This document shows positions 53,126-60,492 of a DNA stretch of 64,000 bases, one piece after another. The stretch covers positions 14,619 to 78,618 of the forward strand of contig CAWVKD010000067.1 in NCBI GenBank assembly GCA_963929765.1. The letters are read 5' to 3'. This DNA comes from RGIG529 sp963929765 (GTDB taxonomy: Bacteria > Bacillota > Clostridia > Oscillospirales > Oscillospiraceae). The notes beneath the pieces are model-generated. The model was not told the DNA's origin and ran no database searches. It worked only from the letters and a program-made list of their open reading frames with translations. How positions within the stretch are numbered: position 1 is the first letter of the stretch; the number at the start of each line of letters is the position of its first letter. The translations under genes and the position numbers were made by a program.

Positions 53126-53154
53126 TTGAAATTTACTTAAGTTTGGTGTATACT
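53126..53154 (+). promoter_or_regulatory. Promoter of the divergent 132-residue gene
   Basis: TTGAAA (53126-53131), 17 bases, TATACT (53149-53154). The leader to ATG 53238 contains a hairpin with a TTCG loop (about 53171-53192). Confidence 0.8.
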
Positions 53155-53237
53155 ACTTACCATGTGGATTGCGCATCGTCCTTCGAGGCGTTGCACTCAC
53201 AAAATGACACCCATTTTTTTGATACGGAGGAATCATT

Positions 53238-53636
53238 ATGAACAAAAAATCATTTGCAACACACGTGATGGAAGAAGCTGAAGAAAGAGGTATTCTCAAA
53301 AGTAAAGTGCTTACTTTCATGCTTCGAGAAGAACTGATCGCCGCACTGGACGAAAAAATCAATTCTTTCGCTTACACAAAAGAACCCTCATCGATTCATA
53401 CCGATGAAGCAGTTCTTGAGTTAAGAGATACCAATTCTGGTTGTATCTTCCGTCGTGAACTTCCTTTGGAAGTAGAGGAGACCCCCACTGGTATTCTCCT
53501 AAGAGGTGAAAATGCTTCTAACCAACAGGTAGAAATCATTTTTTATTCTCAAGGAGGAGCCGAACGGATTGGCGATCTTATGGGACAAGGCCCCGATGAA
53601 GATAGCTGCGGCGGACACAGCGAACACCAACATTAA
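53238..53636 (+). CDS. Uncharacterised 132-residue protein divergent from the aldehyde oxidoreductase
   Basis: I do not recognise a family. The first 45 residues are helical and charged (ATHVMEEAEERGILKSK). The centre is beta-like, with RRELPLEVEETPTGILLRG. The C-terminus ends DEDSCGGHSEHQH, a possible metal-binding tail of one Cys and three His. ACGGAGG precedes ATG 53238, and it has its own consensus promoter. The head-to-head arrangement with the Mop gene suggests shared control or a role in that locus, for example as sensor or metal handling protein; this is speculative. Confidence 0.75.
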   Translation: MNKKSFATHVMEEAEERGILKSKVLTFMLREELIAALDEKINSFAYTKEPSSIHTDEAVLELRDTNSGCIFRRELPLEVEETPTGILLRGENASNQQVEIIFYSQGGAERIGDLMGQGPDEDSCGGHSEHQH

Positions 53637-53646
53637 ATCCGCTTAC

Positions 53647-53675
53647 TCGCTCTGTTTTTTGATAAAACAAAGCGA
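53647..53675. terminator. Hairpin after the 132-residue gene
   Basis: TCGCTCTGTTTT (53647-53658) pairs with AAAACAAAGCGA (53664-53675) with one mismatch and a five-base loop, ten bases after the stop codon. The T-rich arm makes it a plausible terminator. Confidence 0.7.
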
Positions 53676-53910
53676 AACCGTACAAAACGGAAATGGCGGA
53701 TAAAACAAGAACAACAGGCTTCCCTGTTCAATTCGAATTATATAGCATAACATCAAAAATTGCAATATCTTTCTCGTTGATTTTGTAAATTTTTTTATTT
53801 CTATTCTGCCATTTTTGGTTGTTTTTCGTAAAAAAGGTTATTTTTCATCCTAAATAACGTATACTGCGGTCATTCGTCCATATTTTGTGTACACCTTTGC
53901 TACAGAAGTG

Positions 53911-53945
53911 TTTTGACCTTTTTAGCGGTCAAAATCCACTATAAT
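53911..53945 (+). promoter_or_regulatory. Dyad operator next to a -10 box
   Basis: A perfect 8-bp dyad, TTTTGACC-N8-GGTCAAAA (53911-53934), lies just before TATAAT (53940-53945). The -35 position relative to that box is poor, so the dyad may be the site of an activator or repressor. What it would transcribe is unclear; the next clear genes begin at 54315. Confidence 0.5.
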
Positions 53946-54096
53946 TCCCGATAGAGAGAGATAAATGTCAATTGATTTATCCTTTTGGCGTTTGTCTCTC
54001 TCTTTTTTCGTTTTACTCTGTTTTACAATGTTTTATATTGTCCTGGCTTTTGATCAAAAGGAAACCGGCTATCTATTGTTTTCTTGCTTCTCTGCG

Positions 54097-54126
54097 TTGA
54101 CTTGCGAATCAAAAGGGTGTTATAAT
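54097..54126 (+). promoter_or_regulatory. Promoter of the ATP-grasp/racemase/MurE-kinase operon
   Basis: TTGACT (54097-54102), an 18-base spacer and TATAAT (54121-54126). The start of transcription would be near 54133, giving a leader of about 180 bases. Confidence 0.8.
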
Positions 54127-54314
54127 GAATATCCATGTATTATAGGTTGAAGAAAGAAGTATTTTTGATCTGTTGTAAAGAAAAAAGAGCGACTTTGATC
54201 AAAATAAAACTTTTTACAAAGAGTTAGATCGATTGTTTGCAGCCTCCATTTGAGTCAAAAAACATCGACTCATGCGCGGTTGTATTTGGCGCAAAAACAG
54301 TAAGGAGAGATGAC

Positions 54315-54530
54315 ATGTATCACCCGCCTTTTGACGAACTGGAATTCAATTGTTTTTTCTCCCGCACATTTGGAGAAGACATCCTTTCCTCTCATGAAAT
54401 GCGCTTGTCCCGTGAAGAGGTTCAGTACCTACAATCACAATATTCTCATATCAGATTAACCCCTTTATCCCCTGTGGATCATTTGGGGAAAGCGTGGTTT
54501 GAAATCTGTCCGGAAGGAGCGGCAGTATAA
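54315..54530 (+). CDS. Uncharacterised 71-residue protein, first gene of the ligase operon
   Basis: A small acidic protein with no recognised domain: FDELEFNCFFSRTFGEDIL in the first third, a helical REEVQYLQSQYSHIR segment in the middle and a hydrophobic WFEICPEG near the end. AAGGAG lies seven bases before ATG 54315. Its stop directly abuts the ATP-grasp start. It could be a carrier, chaperone or substrate peptide for the following ligases; nothing in the sequence decides among these. It has single cysteines near residues 13 and 66. Confidence 0.8.
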   Translation: MYHPPFDELEFNCFFSRTFGEDILSSHEMRLSREEVQYLQSQYSHIRLTPLSPVDHLGKAWFEICPEGAAV

Positions 54531-55763
54531 ATGGAAAATCAGCCTTTTATTCCCCTGTTACTCGGTGGAGATATTAATGTATACAGTATGGCACGGGCCT
54601 TCCACGAGGCTTATGGTATTCCTTCAGTGGTGTTCGGAAAATATCCAACCGGACCTTGTTGTAACAGTAAAATCATCAAACTTCACACCTTTGGGGATCA
54701 AAACGACCAGAAAGAGACATTGTTTCACAATGTCTGCCGCTTCGCACAAGCCCATAAAAACCAAACGATTTTGCTGATTGGCTGCGGTGATAGTTATGTA
54801 CAACGTATTGCAGAAACAAAAGGCCACTATCCTGAAAATGTAATAACCCCATACATCGACATTCAGCTGATGGAAACATTGATCCACAAGGAACATTTTT
54901 ACGAATTATGCAAAAAGCATGACATTGACTATCCCAATACATTCATTCACCGAAAAGAAATGGGACATGATTTTTCTTTGCCATTTGATCCTCCTTTTAT
55001 TGTAAAACCTTCTAATGGTGTAGCTTATTGGGAGCATCCTTTTCCCATTCAAAACAAGGTATATAAAGCAAAAGATCGTTCTCATCTGAACTCCATTTTA
55101 GATGAGATCTACGGTTCTGGATATCCAGATACCATTGTCATCCAAGATTTTATTCCTGGTGATGACACAAATATGAGAGTCTTAACAAACTATTCAGATC
55201 GACATGGGATCGTACAATTTATGTGTCTGGGTCATGTTCTGCTAGAAGAACACACACCTCACGGCATCGGGAATCATGCTGTAATTATCAATGAAGTGAA
55301 TGAAGAGTTGTGTCAAAAACTGCGAGGTTTCTTAAATGCTGTTGGTTTCGTTGGCTTTTCCAATTTCGATATCAAATACGATCCTAGAGACAAAAAATTT
55401 AAAGTATTTGAAATCAACGTCCGACAGGGCCGAAGTAACTTTTATGTAACAGGAGCCGGATATAATCTGGCGCGCATGGTTACAGAAGACTGGGTTTTCC
55501 ATCGAGATATGGAATTTACTTTGGCAGACAGGCCGCTCCTTTGGCGAGTCGTTCCGCAAAAAGTAGCCAATTTGTATATTGCACCACCAAAATATCGGGA
55601 ACAAATGGATAGGCTTATCAAAGAAGGACTTGTTGTTAATCCTTTATTCTACGCCTCTGATAATGGGTTGATACGGCGATTACGCCTCTGGAAGAGTCAA
55701 CGAGCGCATTTCCGTAAATATAAAAAGTATATGGACAAACCGTCTAACGGAGGATCAAAATGA
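54531..55763 (+). CDS. ATP-grasp carboxylate-amine ligase (D-aspartate ligase-like)
   Basis: A 410-residue ATP-grasp ligase that would join a carboxylate to an amine through an acyl phosphate. The N-terminus IPLLLGGDINVYSMARAF resembles the ligases of the D-aspartate ligase (AslA) type. The ATP-binding lysines lie in PFIVKPSNG and VIQDFIPGDD, and the magnesium site in KVFEINVRQGRSN. Racemase and ligase overlap by four bases, the same pairing as aspartate racemase and D-aspartate ligase in Enterococcus faecium. It starts right after the 71-residue gene. The substrate remains inferred. Confidence 0.82.
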   Translation: MENQPFIPLLLGGDINVYSMARAFHEAYGIPSVVFGKYPTGPCCNSKIIKLHTFGDQNDQKETLFHNVCRFAQAHKNQTILLIGCGDSYVQRIAETKGHYPENVITPYIDIQLMETLIHKEHFYELCKKHDIDYPNTFIHRKEMGHDFSLPFDPPFIVKPSNGVAYWEHPFPIQNKVYKAKDRSHLNSILDEIYGSGYPDTIVIQDFIPGDDTNMRVLTNYSDRHGIVQFMCLGHVLLEEHTPHGIGNHAVIINEVNEELCQKLRGFLNAVGFVGFSNFDIKYDPRDKKFKVFEINVRQGRSNFYVTGAGYNLARMVTEDWVFHRDMEFTLADRPLLWRVVPQKVANLYIAPPKYREQMDRLIKEGLVVNPLFYASDNGLIRRLRLWKSQRAHFRKYKKYMDKPSNGGSK

Positions 55764-56479
55764 TTCAACCAAATACCCGCAAAATTTTGGGTGTTATCGG
55801 AGGTATGGGACCGCAGGCTACTTGTCTGTTTTATCAGCAAGTCATCAATAGAACCGTTGCCACCTGTGATCAAGACCATATTCCTATGATTATTTTAAAC
55901 CACAGCACCATCCCAGATCGTACCCAAGCCATTTTGTCTGGCACTGGCGATATTGTTTATTCTCTGTTGCTTACAGATGCGAAATCACTCGAAAGCAACG
56001 GTGCTTCGGCCATTGCCATCCCCTGTAACACCTCTCATTACTTTGCAGATCGACTCCAAAATGAAATTGGTATTCCCCTTATCAACATGATACGTGAAAC
56101 CGTACATGCCATGACAAGTCGAGGCATGAAAAAAATCGGAATTCTAGCAACTGACGGTACCATTCGATCTGGTTTATATCAAGCAGAATGTAGCCGTTTA
56201 GGGGTGGAGGCTATTGTGCCGTCAGATGGAATTCAGGCTATTGTTATGCACATTATTTACAATGAAATCAAACGTGGTCTACCAGGTTCTCGTTCTCTTT
56301 TTGCAAAAATTGATCGAGAATTGCGTCAAAAGGGATGTGATGGCGCTATTTTAGCCTGCACAGAATTATCCTGTTTTGCCGCAGAACACGACTTGCTGGA
56401 TTATTATACCGACTCAATGGGGATACTGGTAGAACGATGCATTCTTGCATGCGGGGGACAATTAAGAACGCCAGAATAA
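55760..56479 (+). CDS. Aspartate/glutamate racemase family protein
   Basis: A 239-residue PLP-independent racemase. The N-terminal ILGVIGGMGPQAT loop and two catalytic cysteines, in IPCNTSHYF (about 90) and ACTELSCF (about 200), give the two-base mechanism. The pattern fits aspartate racemases better than MurI, which has different flanks. It would supply D-Asp (or D-Glu) to the ATP-grasp ligase, with which it overlaps (ATGA). AGGATCAAA precedes its start. The MurE-kinase fusion follows after 54 bases. Confidence 0.88.
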   Translation: MIQPNTRKILGVIGGMGPQATCLFYQQVINRTVATCDQDHIPMIILNHSTIPDRTQAILSGTGDIVYSLLLTDAKSLESNGASAIAIPCNTSHYFADRLQNEIGIPLINMIRETVHAMTSRGMKKIGILATDGTIRSGLYQAECSRLGVEAIVPSDGIQAIVMHIIYNEIKRGLPGSRSLFAKIDRELRQKGCDGAILACTELSCFAAEHDLLDYYTDSMGILVERCILACGGQLRTPE

Positions 56480-56533
56480 TTGACCTGAATGAGAAAATTT
56501 CAAAAACAGAAGAATGAAAGAAGAAAGATATGT

Positions 56534-58918
56534 ATGGATAGAACATTACACGGATTGGGAGACTATCTTCAGTTGCTCCAAACAAATCATTTGGTAAAAG
56601 AATCCCATCTCTTACCCGGCGCAATGACCCATCCTATTGCCTTTGTCTCCTGTAATTCTCAAGAGGAAATGAAGGATACCCTCTTCATCTGTAAAGGCGC
56701 TCATTTTAAAGAATCTTATTTAAAAGACGCTGTAGCAGGTGGTGCTGTTTGTTATGTTTCTCAAGACGTCTATCCCTCTGTTATAGGCGTCTCCTATATT
56801 TTGGTATCTGACGTGCGACGTGCTATGGCGCTCTTAGCAGAACTGTATTATAACCAGGTCTGGAAGCAGTTGCATCTCATAGGCATTACAGGAACCAAAG
56901 GGAAATCTTCCACCACTTATTATGTGAAGTACATTTTAGATGAATATCTTAAAGATAAACATCTACTAGAAAGTGCCATTATTTCGTCTATCGATACGTT
57001 TGATGGAGTAGAGCGATTTGAATCTCATTTAACAACACCAGAAATACTGGACTTATACCGCCACTTTGACAACGCAGTGAAAAGTGGACTTTCTTACTTG
57101 GAAATGGAAGTGTCCAGCCAAGGGCTAAAATACGATCGTGTTGCAGGGATCCAATTTGATGTAGGATGTTTTCTCAATTTAGGACTCGACCATATTAGCC
57201 CTTTGGAACATCCTGATGAAGAAGATTATTTTCAATCAAAACTAAAGCTGTTCTCCCAATCTAAAGTCGGTTGTGTTAACTTGGACAGCAAAAGAGTTGA
57301 CGAAGTGCTGGCAGCTGCACACCATTGCCAGCGCGTTATTACCTTCGGCACTAGTCCATCGGCCGATGTGTATGGTCACGAAATTCAAAAAAGCGGTAAT
57401 GATATTTTATTTCGTGTACGCACCGCTCGCTTTTCTCGCCAATTTCGTCTTACTATGCCTGGCCTTTTCAATGTGGAAAATGCTCTGGCTGCCATCGCAA
57501 TTTGCGAAGGCCTGGGGATTCCTGAAAAATACATCTATATTGGATTGATGAAAGCCCGAGTCCCCGGTAGAATGGAAATTTATACCAATGCAAACAACCG
57601 CGTTATTTCCATTGTGGACTACGCTCACAATCGTCTCAGCTTTGAAAAGCTTTTTGCTTCTGTTATGGCGGAATATCCTAACCGTAAAATCATCACGGTC
57701 TTTGGATGTCCGGGTTTTAAGGCATTGGATCGCCGAAGGGATCTGGGGGAGATTTCTGGTCGCTATTCTCAAAAGGTATTTTTAACAGAAGAGGATCCCG
57801 GTGAAGAACCTGTAGAACAGATCTGTCAAGAGATTGCAGCATACGTAGCAGCTGAACAGTGTGATTATTCCATTATCACAGACCGAGGTGAAGCAATTGA
57901 AACTGCTATTTTAGAATGCGAATCTGACTCTGTTGTCCTCATCACCGGTAAGGGCGAGGAAACACGGCAAAAACGCGACACACAATATGTACCCTGCCCT
58001 TCGGATGTTGACTATGTAAAAGAAGCACTACACCAATACGATTCCCTGCATCATTTGGATGATATGGAAAAAGCGAAATCTTTCATGGCTCTTTTACCAG
58101 CATTGAAACGATGCGAAGGGAAAACGTATGTCATCAAATATGGTGGCAGTGCATTGGGCAATGAAACCATCTCTGATACCATTCTCGCAGACGCTGCTGC
58201 CCTTTGTATGGCAGGTGCACGAGTCGTATTGGTACACGGTGGTGGAAAACATATTTCCACCTGGTTGTCTCGGATGGGCATCTCATCCTCCTTTTTGGAT
58301 GGTTATCGGGTAACAGATCCTGATACAATGGCTGTTACAGAAATGACTCTTTCAGGAGAGGTAAACAAATCAATTGTATCTGCATTGGAGCGTTTGGGTG
58401 TTTCCTCTACCGGTATTTCTGGTCGAGATGGCAACATGCTAAAAGCAACACCCAAAGTATCCAAAAATGGTTTTCTGGGGCAGGTAGGGACCATTGTAGC
58501 AGTCAATACCCATTTAATAGATACTCTCCTAAGCGGAGGCTATCTACCTGTTATCTCCCCCGTTGCTAGTAATGCAGAAACAGGAACTGCTCTCAATATC
58601 AATGCAGATGATGCAGCCTGTGCCATTGCAGAGGCGTTAAAGGCAGATAAACTTCTATTTTTAACCGATACAGACGGTATTTTAATTGATGCTACAAACC
58701 GCCGAACCAGAATTGAGCGAATGGATCTTTCTCGAGCAACAGAATTAATGGAAAGTGGTTTCGTTGGAGGTGGCATGTTACCAAAGCTGCAAAACTGTAT
58801 TCATGCTGTTCAGCATGATGTTGGAAAAGTAGTTATCCTAGACGGGCAATCAGAACATAGTTTATTGCTGGAAAGTATTTCTCAAAATAGCATTGGCACA
58901 ACTATCGTCAAAGAGTAG
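56534..58918 (+). CDS. Fusion of a MurE-like ligase with an N-acetylglutamate kinase domain
   Basis: A 794-residue two-enzyme protein. Residues 1-500 are a full Mur ligase: an N-terminal nucleotide-binding domain like MurE, the P-loop ITGTKGKSS (118-126), the TTPE block (168-171), EVSSQGL (192-198) and LDHISPLEHP, then a C-terminal domain. In MurE the diaminopimelate motif is DNPR; here it reads EDPG (420-423), and the usual GKGHE is GKGEE (472-476). Residues 525-794 are a complete NAGK (ArgB) domain: KYGGSAL (535-541), HGGGKHI, YRVTD (591-595), LNINADDA and GGGMLPK. No arginine genes are near. Both halves form acyl phosphates. I chose ATG 56534; the upstream ATG 56489 lacks a site. The product is unknown. 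Confidence 0.88.
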   Translation: MDRTLHGLGDYLQLLQTNHLVKESHLLPGAMTHPIAFVSCNSQEEMKDTLFICKGAHFKESYLKDAVAGGAVCYVSQDVYPSVIGVSYILVSDVRRAMALLAELYYNQVWKQLHLIGITGTKGKSSTTYYVKYILDEYLKDKHLLESAIISSIDTFDGVERFESHLTTPEILDLYRHFDNAVKSGLSYLEMEVSSQGLKYDRVAGIQFDVGCFLNLGLDHISPLEHPDEEDYFQSKLKLFSQSKVGCVNLDSKRVDEVLAAAHHCQRVITFGTSPSADVYGHEIQKSGNDILFRVRTARFSRQFRLTMPGLFNVENALAAIAICEGLGIPEKYIYIGLMKARVPGRMEIYTNANNRVISIVDYAHNRLSFEKLFASVMAEYPNRKIITVFGCPGFKALDRRRDLGEISGRYSQKVFLTEEDPGEEPVEQICQEIAAYVAAEQCDYSIITDRGEAIETAILECESDSVVLITGKGEETRQKRDTQYVPCPSDVDYVKEALHQYDSLHHLDDMEKAKSFMALLPALKRCEGKTYVIKYGGSALGNETISDTILADAAALCMAGARVVLVHGGGKHISTWLSRMGISSSFLDGYRVTDPDTMAVTEMTLSGEVNKSIVSALERLGVSSTGISGRDGNMLKATPKVSKNGFLGQVGTIVAVNTHLIDTLLSGGYLPVISPVASNAETGTALNINADDAACAIAEALKADKLLFLTDTDGILIDATNRRTRIERMDLSRATELMESGFVGGGMLPKLQNCIHAVQHDVGKVVILDGQSEHSLLLESISQNSIGTTIVKE

Positions 58919-58940
58919 CTAAACAAGCGTCACAAAATAG

Positions 58941-58980
58941 AAGGGACAGTCACAGAGGGTCTGTGACTGTCCCTTTTCTT
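58941..58980 (+). terminator. Terminator of the ligase operon
   Basis: A perfect 16-bp stem (58941-58956 against 58960-58975) with a three-base loop, then TTTTCTT-type sequence, 22 bases after the fusion gene stop. Confidence 0.93.
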
Positions 58981-59052
58981 CTTAATCAACGGCCTCTTGT
59001 TCCTTTTCTGGTATTGAACGGAACAAGTCCAAGATTCTTTTTCCCAAATCGA

Positions 59053-59487
59053 TCATTTTTTCCTGATATTTGCAGAAATTTCCGATAATGCCTTGGAAGC
59101 TTCCATATCAAACATCCGACTTTTTGCCATATCGCCCAAAGAAAGCATTCCAACCAACTTTCCATTTTCCACGACTGGAAGTCGGCGCACTTGCTTGGAA
59201 GCCATCAGACGTGCTGCATTGCGCACATCATCTTCCGGCAATACGGTTGCCACGTTCCGTGTCATGATCTCTTTTACAGGCGTATGCTCTGGATCCCCGT
59301 CCGCCGCAATGCAACGCATAACAATATCACGGTCGGTTAAAATCCCACGTAACGTCTGTCCTGTACCACAAACCGGCAACGCCCCTACATTATACCGGTT
59401 TAAAAGCCTGGCTGCAAGGCTGGCGCTCTCTTCCGGTGCAATGGAAACCACATTGCTGTTCATGATCTCTCGTACCTGCAATTCCAA
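59053..59487 (-). CDS. Two-CBS-domain protein
   Basis: A 144-residue protein made of two CBS domains (about 1-60 and 68-130), each with the pattern of DRDIV and GDMAK. Such proteins bind adenine nucleotides and act as regulators; this one lacks any fused enzyme domain. The start is a TTG at 59487 with AAGGTGG upstream; no better ATG is in frame near the motif start. It stands alone on the minus strand after the queG-like gene. Its target is unknown. Confidence 0.88.
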   Translation of the reverse strand: MELQVREIMNSNVVSIAPEESASLAARLLNRYNVGALPVCGTGQTLRGILTDRDIVMRCIAADGDPEHTPVKEIMTRNVATVLPEDDVRNAARLMASKQVRRLPVVENGKLVGMLSLGDMAKSRMFDMEASKALSEISANIRKK

Positions 59488-59594
59488 TCAGCCACCTTTC
59501 TCTTATTTCAGAGCCAGGTGAATCATCCAGCAGGGATACACGAATTGATGGCTCTGCATTCCATTTGGGACATAAAACAGAGATGTTGTCTGCT

Positions 59595-60491
59595 CTATGC
59601 TTCTTTAGTATCCATCTCTTTTGAACTTTTATACTGCTGAATCGATAAATTCCGTTTTAAAATATGGAGGCCTCGCCAAGCGAAGGAACGATTTCCAAAT
59701 ATTTCTTGAAAGGTTGCTTCGTCTAACCCTTCCAGCATTTCTATGGTTAATTGGTTCAAATATAGCGCTTCTTTTTCAAATCCAATTAGTTCCGAAAGAG
59801 ATGAATGTTTCACACCTCGATTTTCTGGACACGCTAATTGACATAAATCACACCCCCAAACATAAGGATGAAGTCTTAAGCGCGCGCTCTCTTCCTCTGT
59901 CAGTTCCTTTTTCTTTTGCGTAAGATTGGATAGGCAGCGATTACCATCAAACTCTACTTGCCCCTCTTTGAAATACAGAGCGCCTGAAGGACAAGCACGT
60001 ACACAATTTTGACATTGGGCACAGCGCTCAATAGGCTTTTTCCGTACAGATATCGGGTAGTTTGTCAGAATAGCACCCAAAAATACATACGAACCATAGG
60101 GTTCACAGATCACTAATCTATGATTCCCTAGTTTTCCTATACCTGAAAGAAGTGCTGCCGTTCGTTCAGGTAGAGGAGATGTATCAACAGCAGGGACGAA
60201 AGTGTATTCAGGAAACAGCTGCTTCATTCGCAAACAGGCCTTCTGCAAACGACGGGTTACGCCCAGATGATAGTCCAGCCCCCGGGCATAAAGAGATACA
60301 TTTCCCTCTGTGTAACCATTGAAATAAGGAAAAGCACTTATTAAAACGCCGGCGAGCTGCGGACACATTCGATTAGCACGTTCTTGGGCACGTTGATTCA
60401 TGAATGGTCGCAACTCATCAAAAGAAAGGGCGCCGCATTGCGCAGCGCCCGCCTCTTTTACAATACGTTTCATGTCTTCAAACGATTTCAT
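59595..60491 (-). CDS. Epoxyqueuosine reductase-like iron-sulfur protein (QueG family)
   Basis: A 298-residue member of the QueG family, which in its classical form reduces epoxyqueuosine in tRNA with cobalamin. The catalytic-aspartate block VDTSPLPERTAALLSG (about 120-135) and two 4Fe-4S motifs, CAQCQNCVRACPSGA and CDLCQLACPEN, are present. It is shorter than canonical QueG (about 310-380) and the following substrate region differs (GKLGNHRLV), so the substrate may differ. GGAGGGG precedes ATG 60491, which lies one base after the HtrA stop, so they are coupled. Confidence 0.82.
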   Translation of the reverse strand: MKSFEDMKRIVKEAGAAQCGALSFDELRPFMNQRAQERANRMCPQLAGVLISAFPYFNGYTEGNVSLYARGLDYHLGVTRRLQKACLRMKQLFPEYTFVPAVDTSPLPERTAALLSGIGKLGNHRLVICEPYGSYVFLGAILTNYPISVRKKPIERCAQCQNCVRACPSGALYFKEGQVEFDGNRCLSNLTQKKKELTEEESARLRLHPYVWGCDLCQLACPENRGVKHSSLSELIGFEKEALYLNQLTIEMLEGLDEATFQEIFGNRSFAWRGLHILKRNLSIQQYKSSKEMDTKEA

Positions 60492-60492
60492 G

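Larger units (their letters stand above)
53637..54314 (+). other. Intergenic region and leader before the ligase operon
   Basis: This 678-base AT-rich stretch holds a hairpin (53647-53675), a TTTTGACC/GGTCAAAA dyad (53911-53934), a TATAAT at 53940-53945, and the promoter at 54097-54126 followed by a leader of about 180 bases. A 61-codon frame at 53965-54150 exists but contains that promoter and lacks a good ribosome binding site. In the leader GAGTC and GACTC (about 54251-54273) can pair; I recognise no known riboswitch. Confidence 0.6.

Noticed and set aside
53965..54150. A 61-codon frame with a hydrophobic N-terminus
   Set aside because: A consensus promoter (54097-54126) lies inside it, the ribosome binding site is weak, and no family is recognisable.
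56534..58918. The fusion being an assembly join of separate murE and argB genes
   Set aside because: The frame is continuous with a plausible linker (about 500-525), and there is no arginine gene context; a chance join in frame is less likely, though reads should confirm it.
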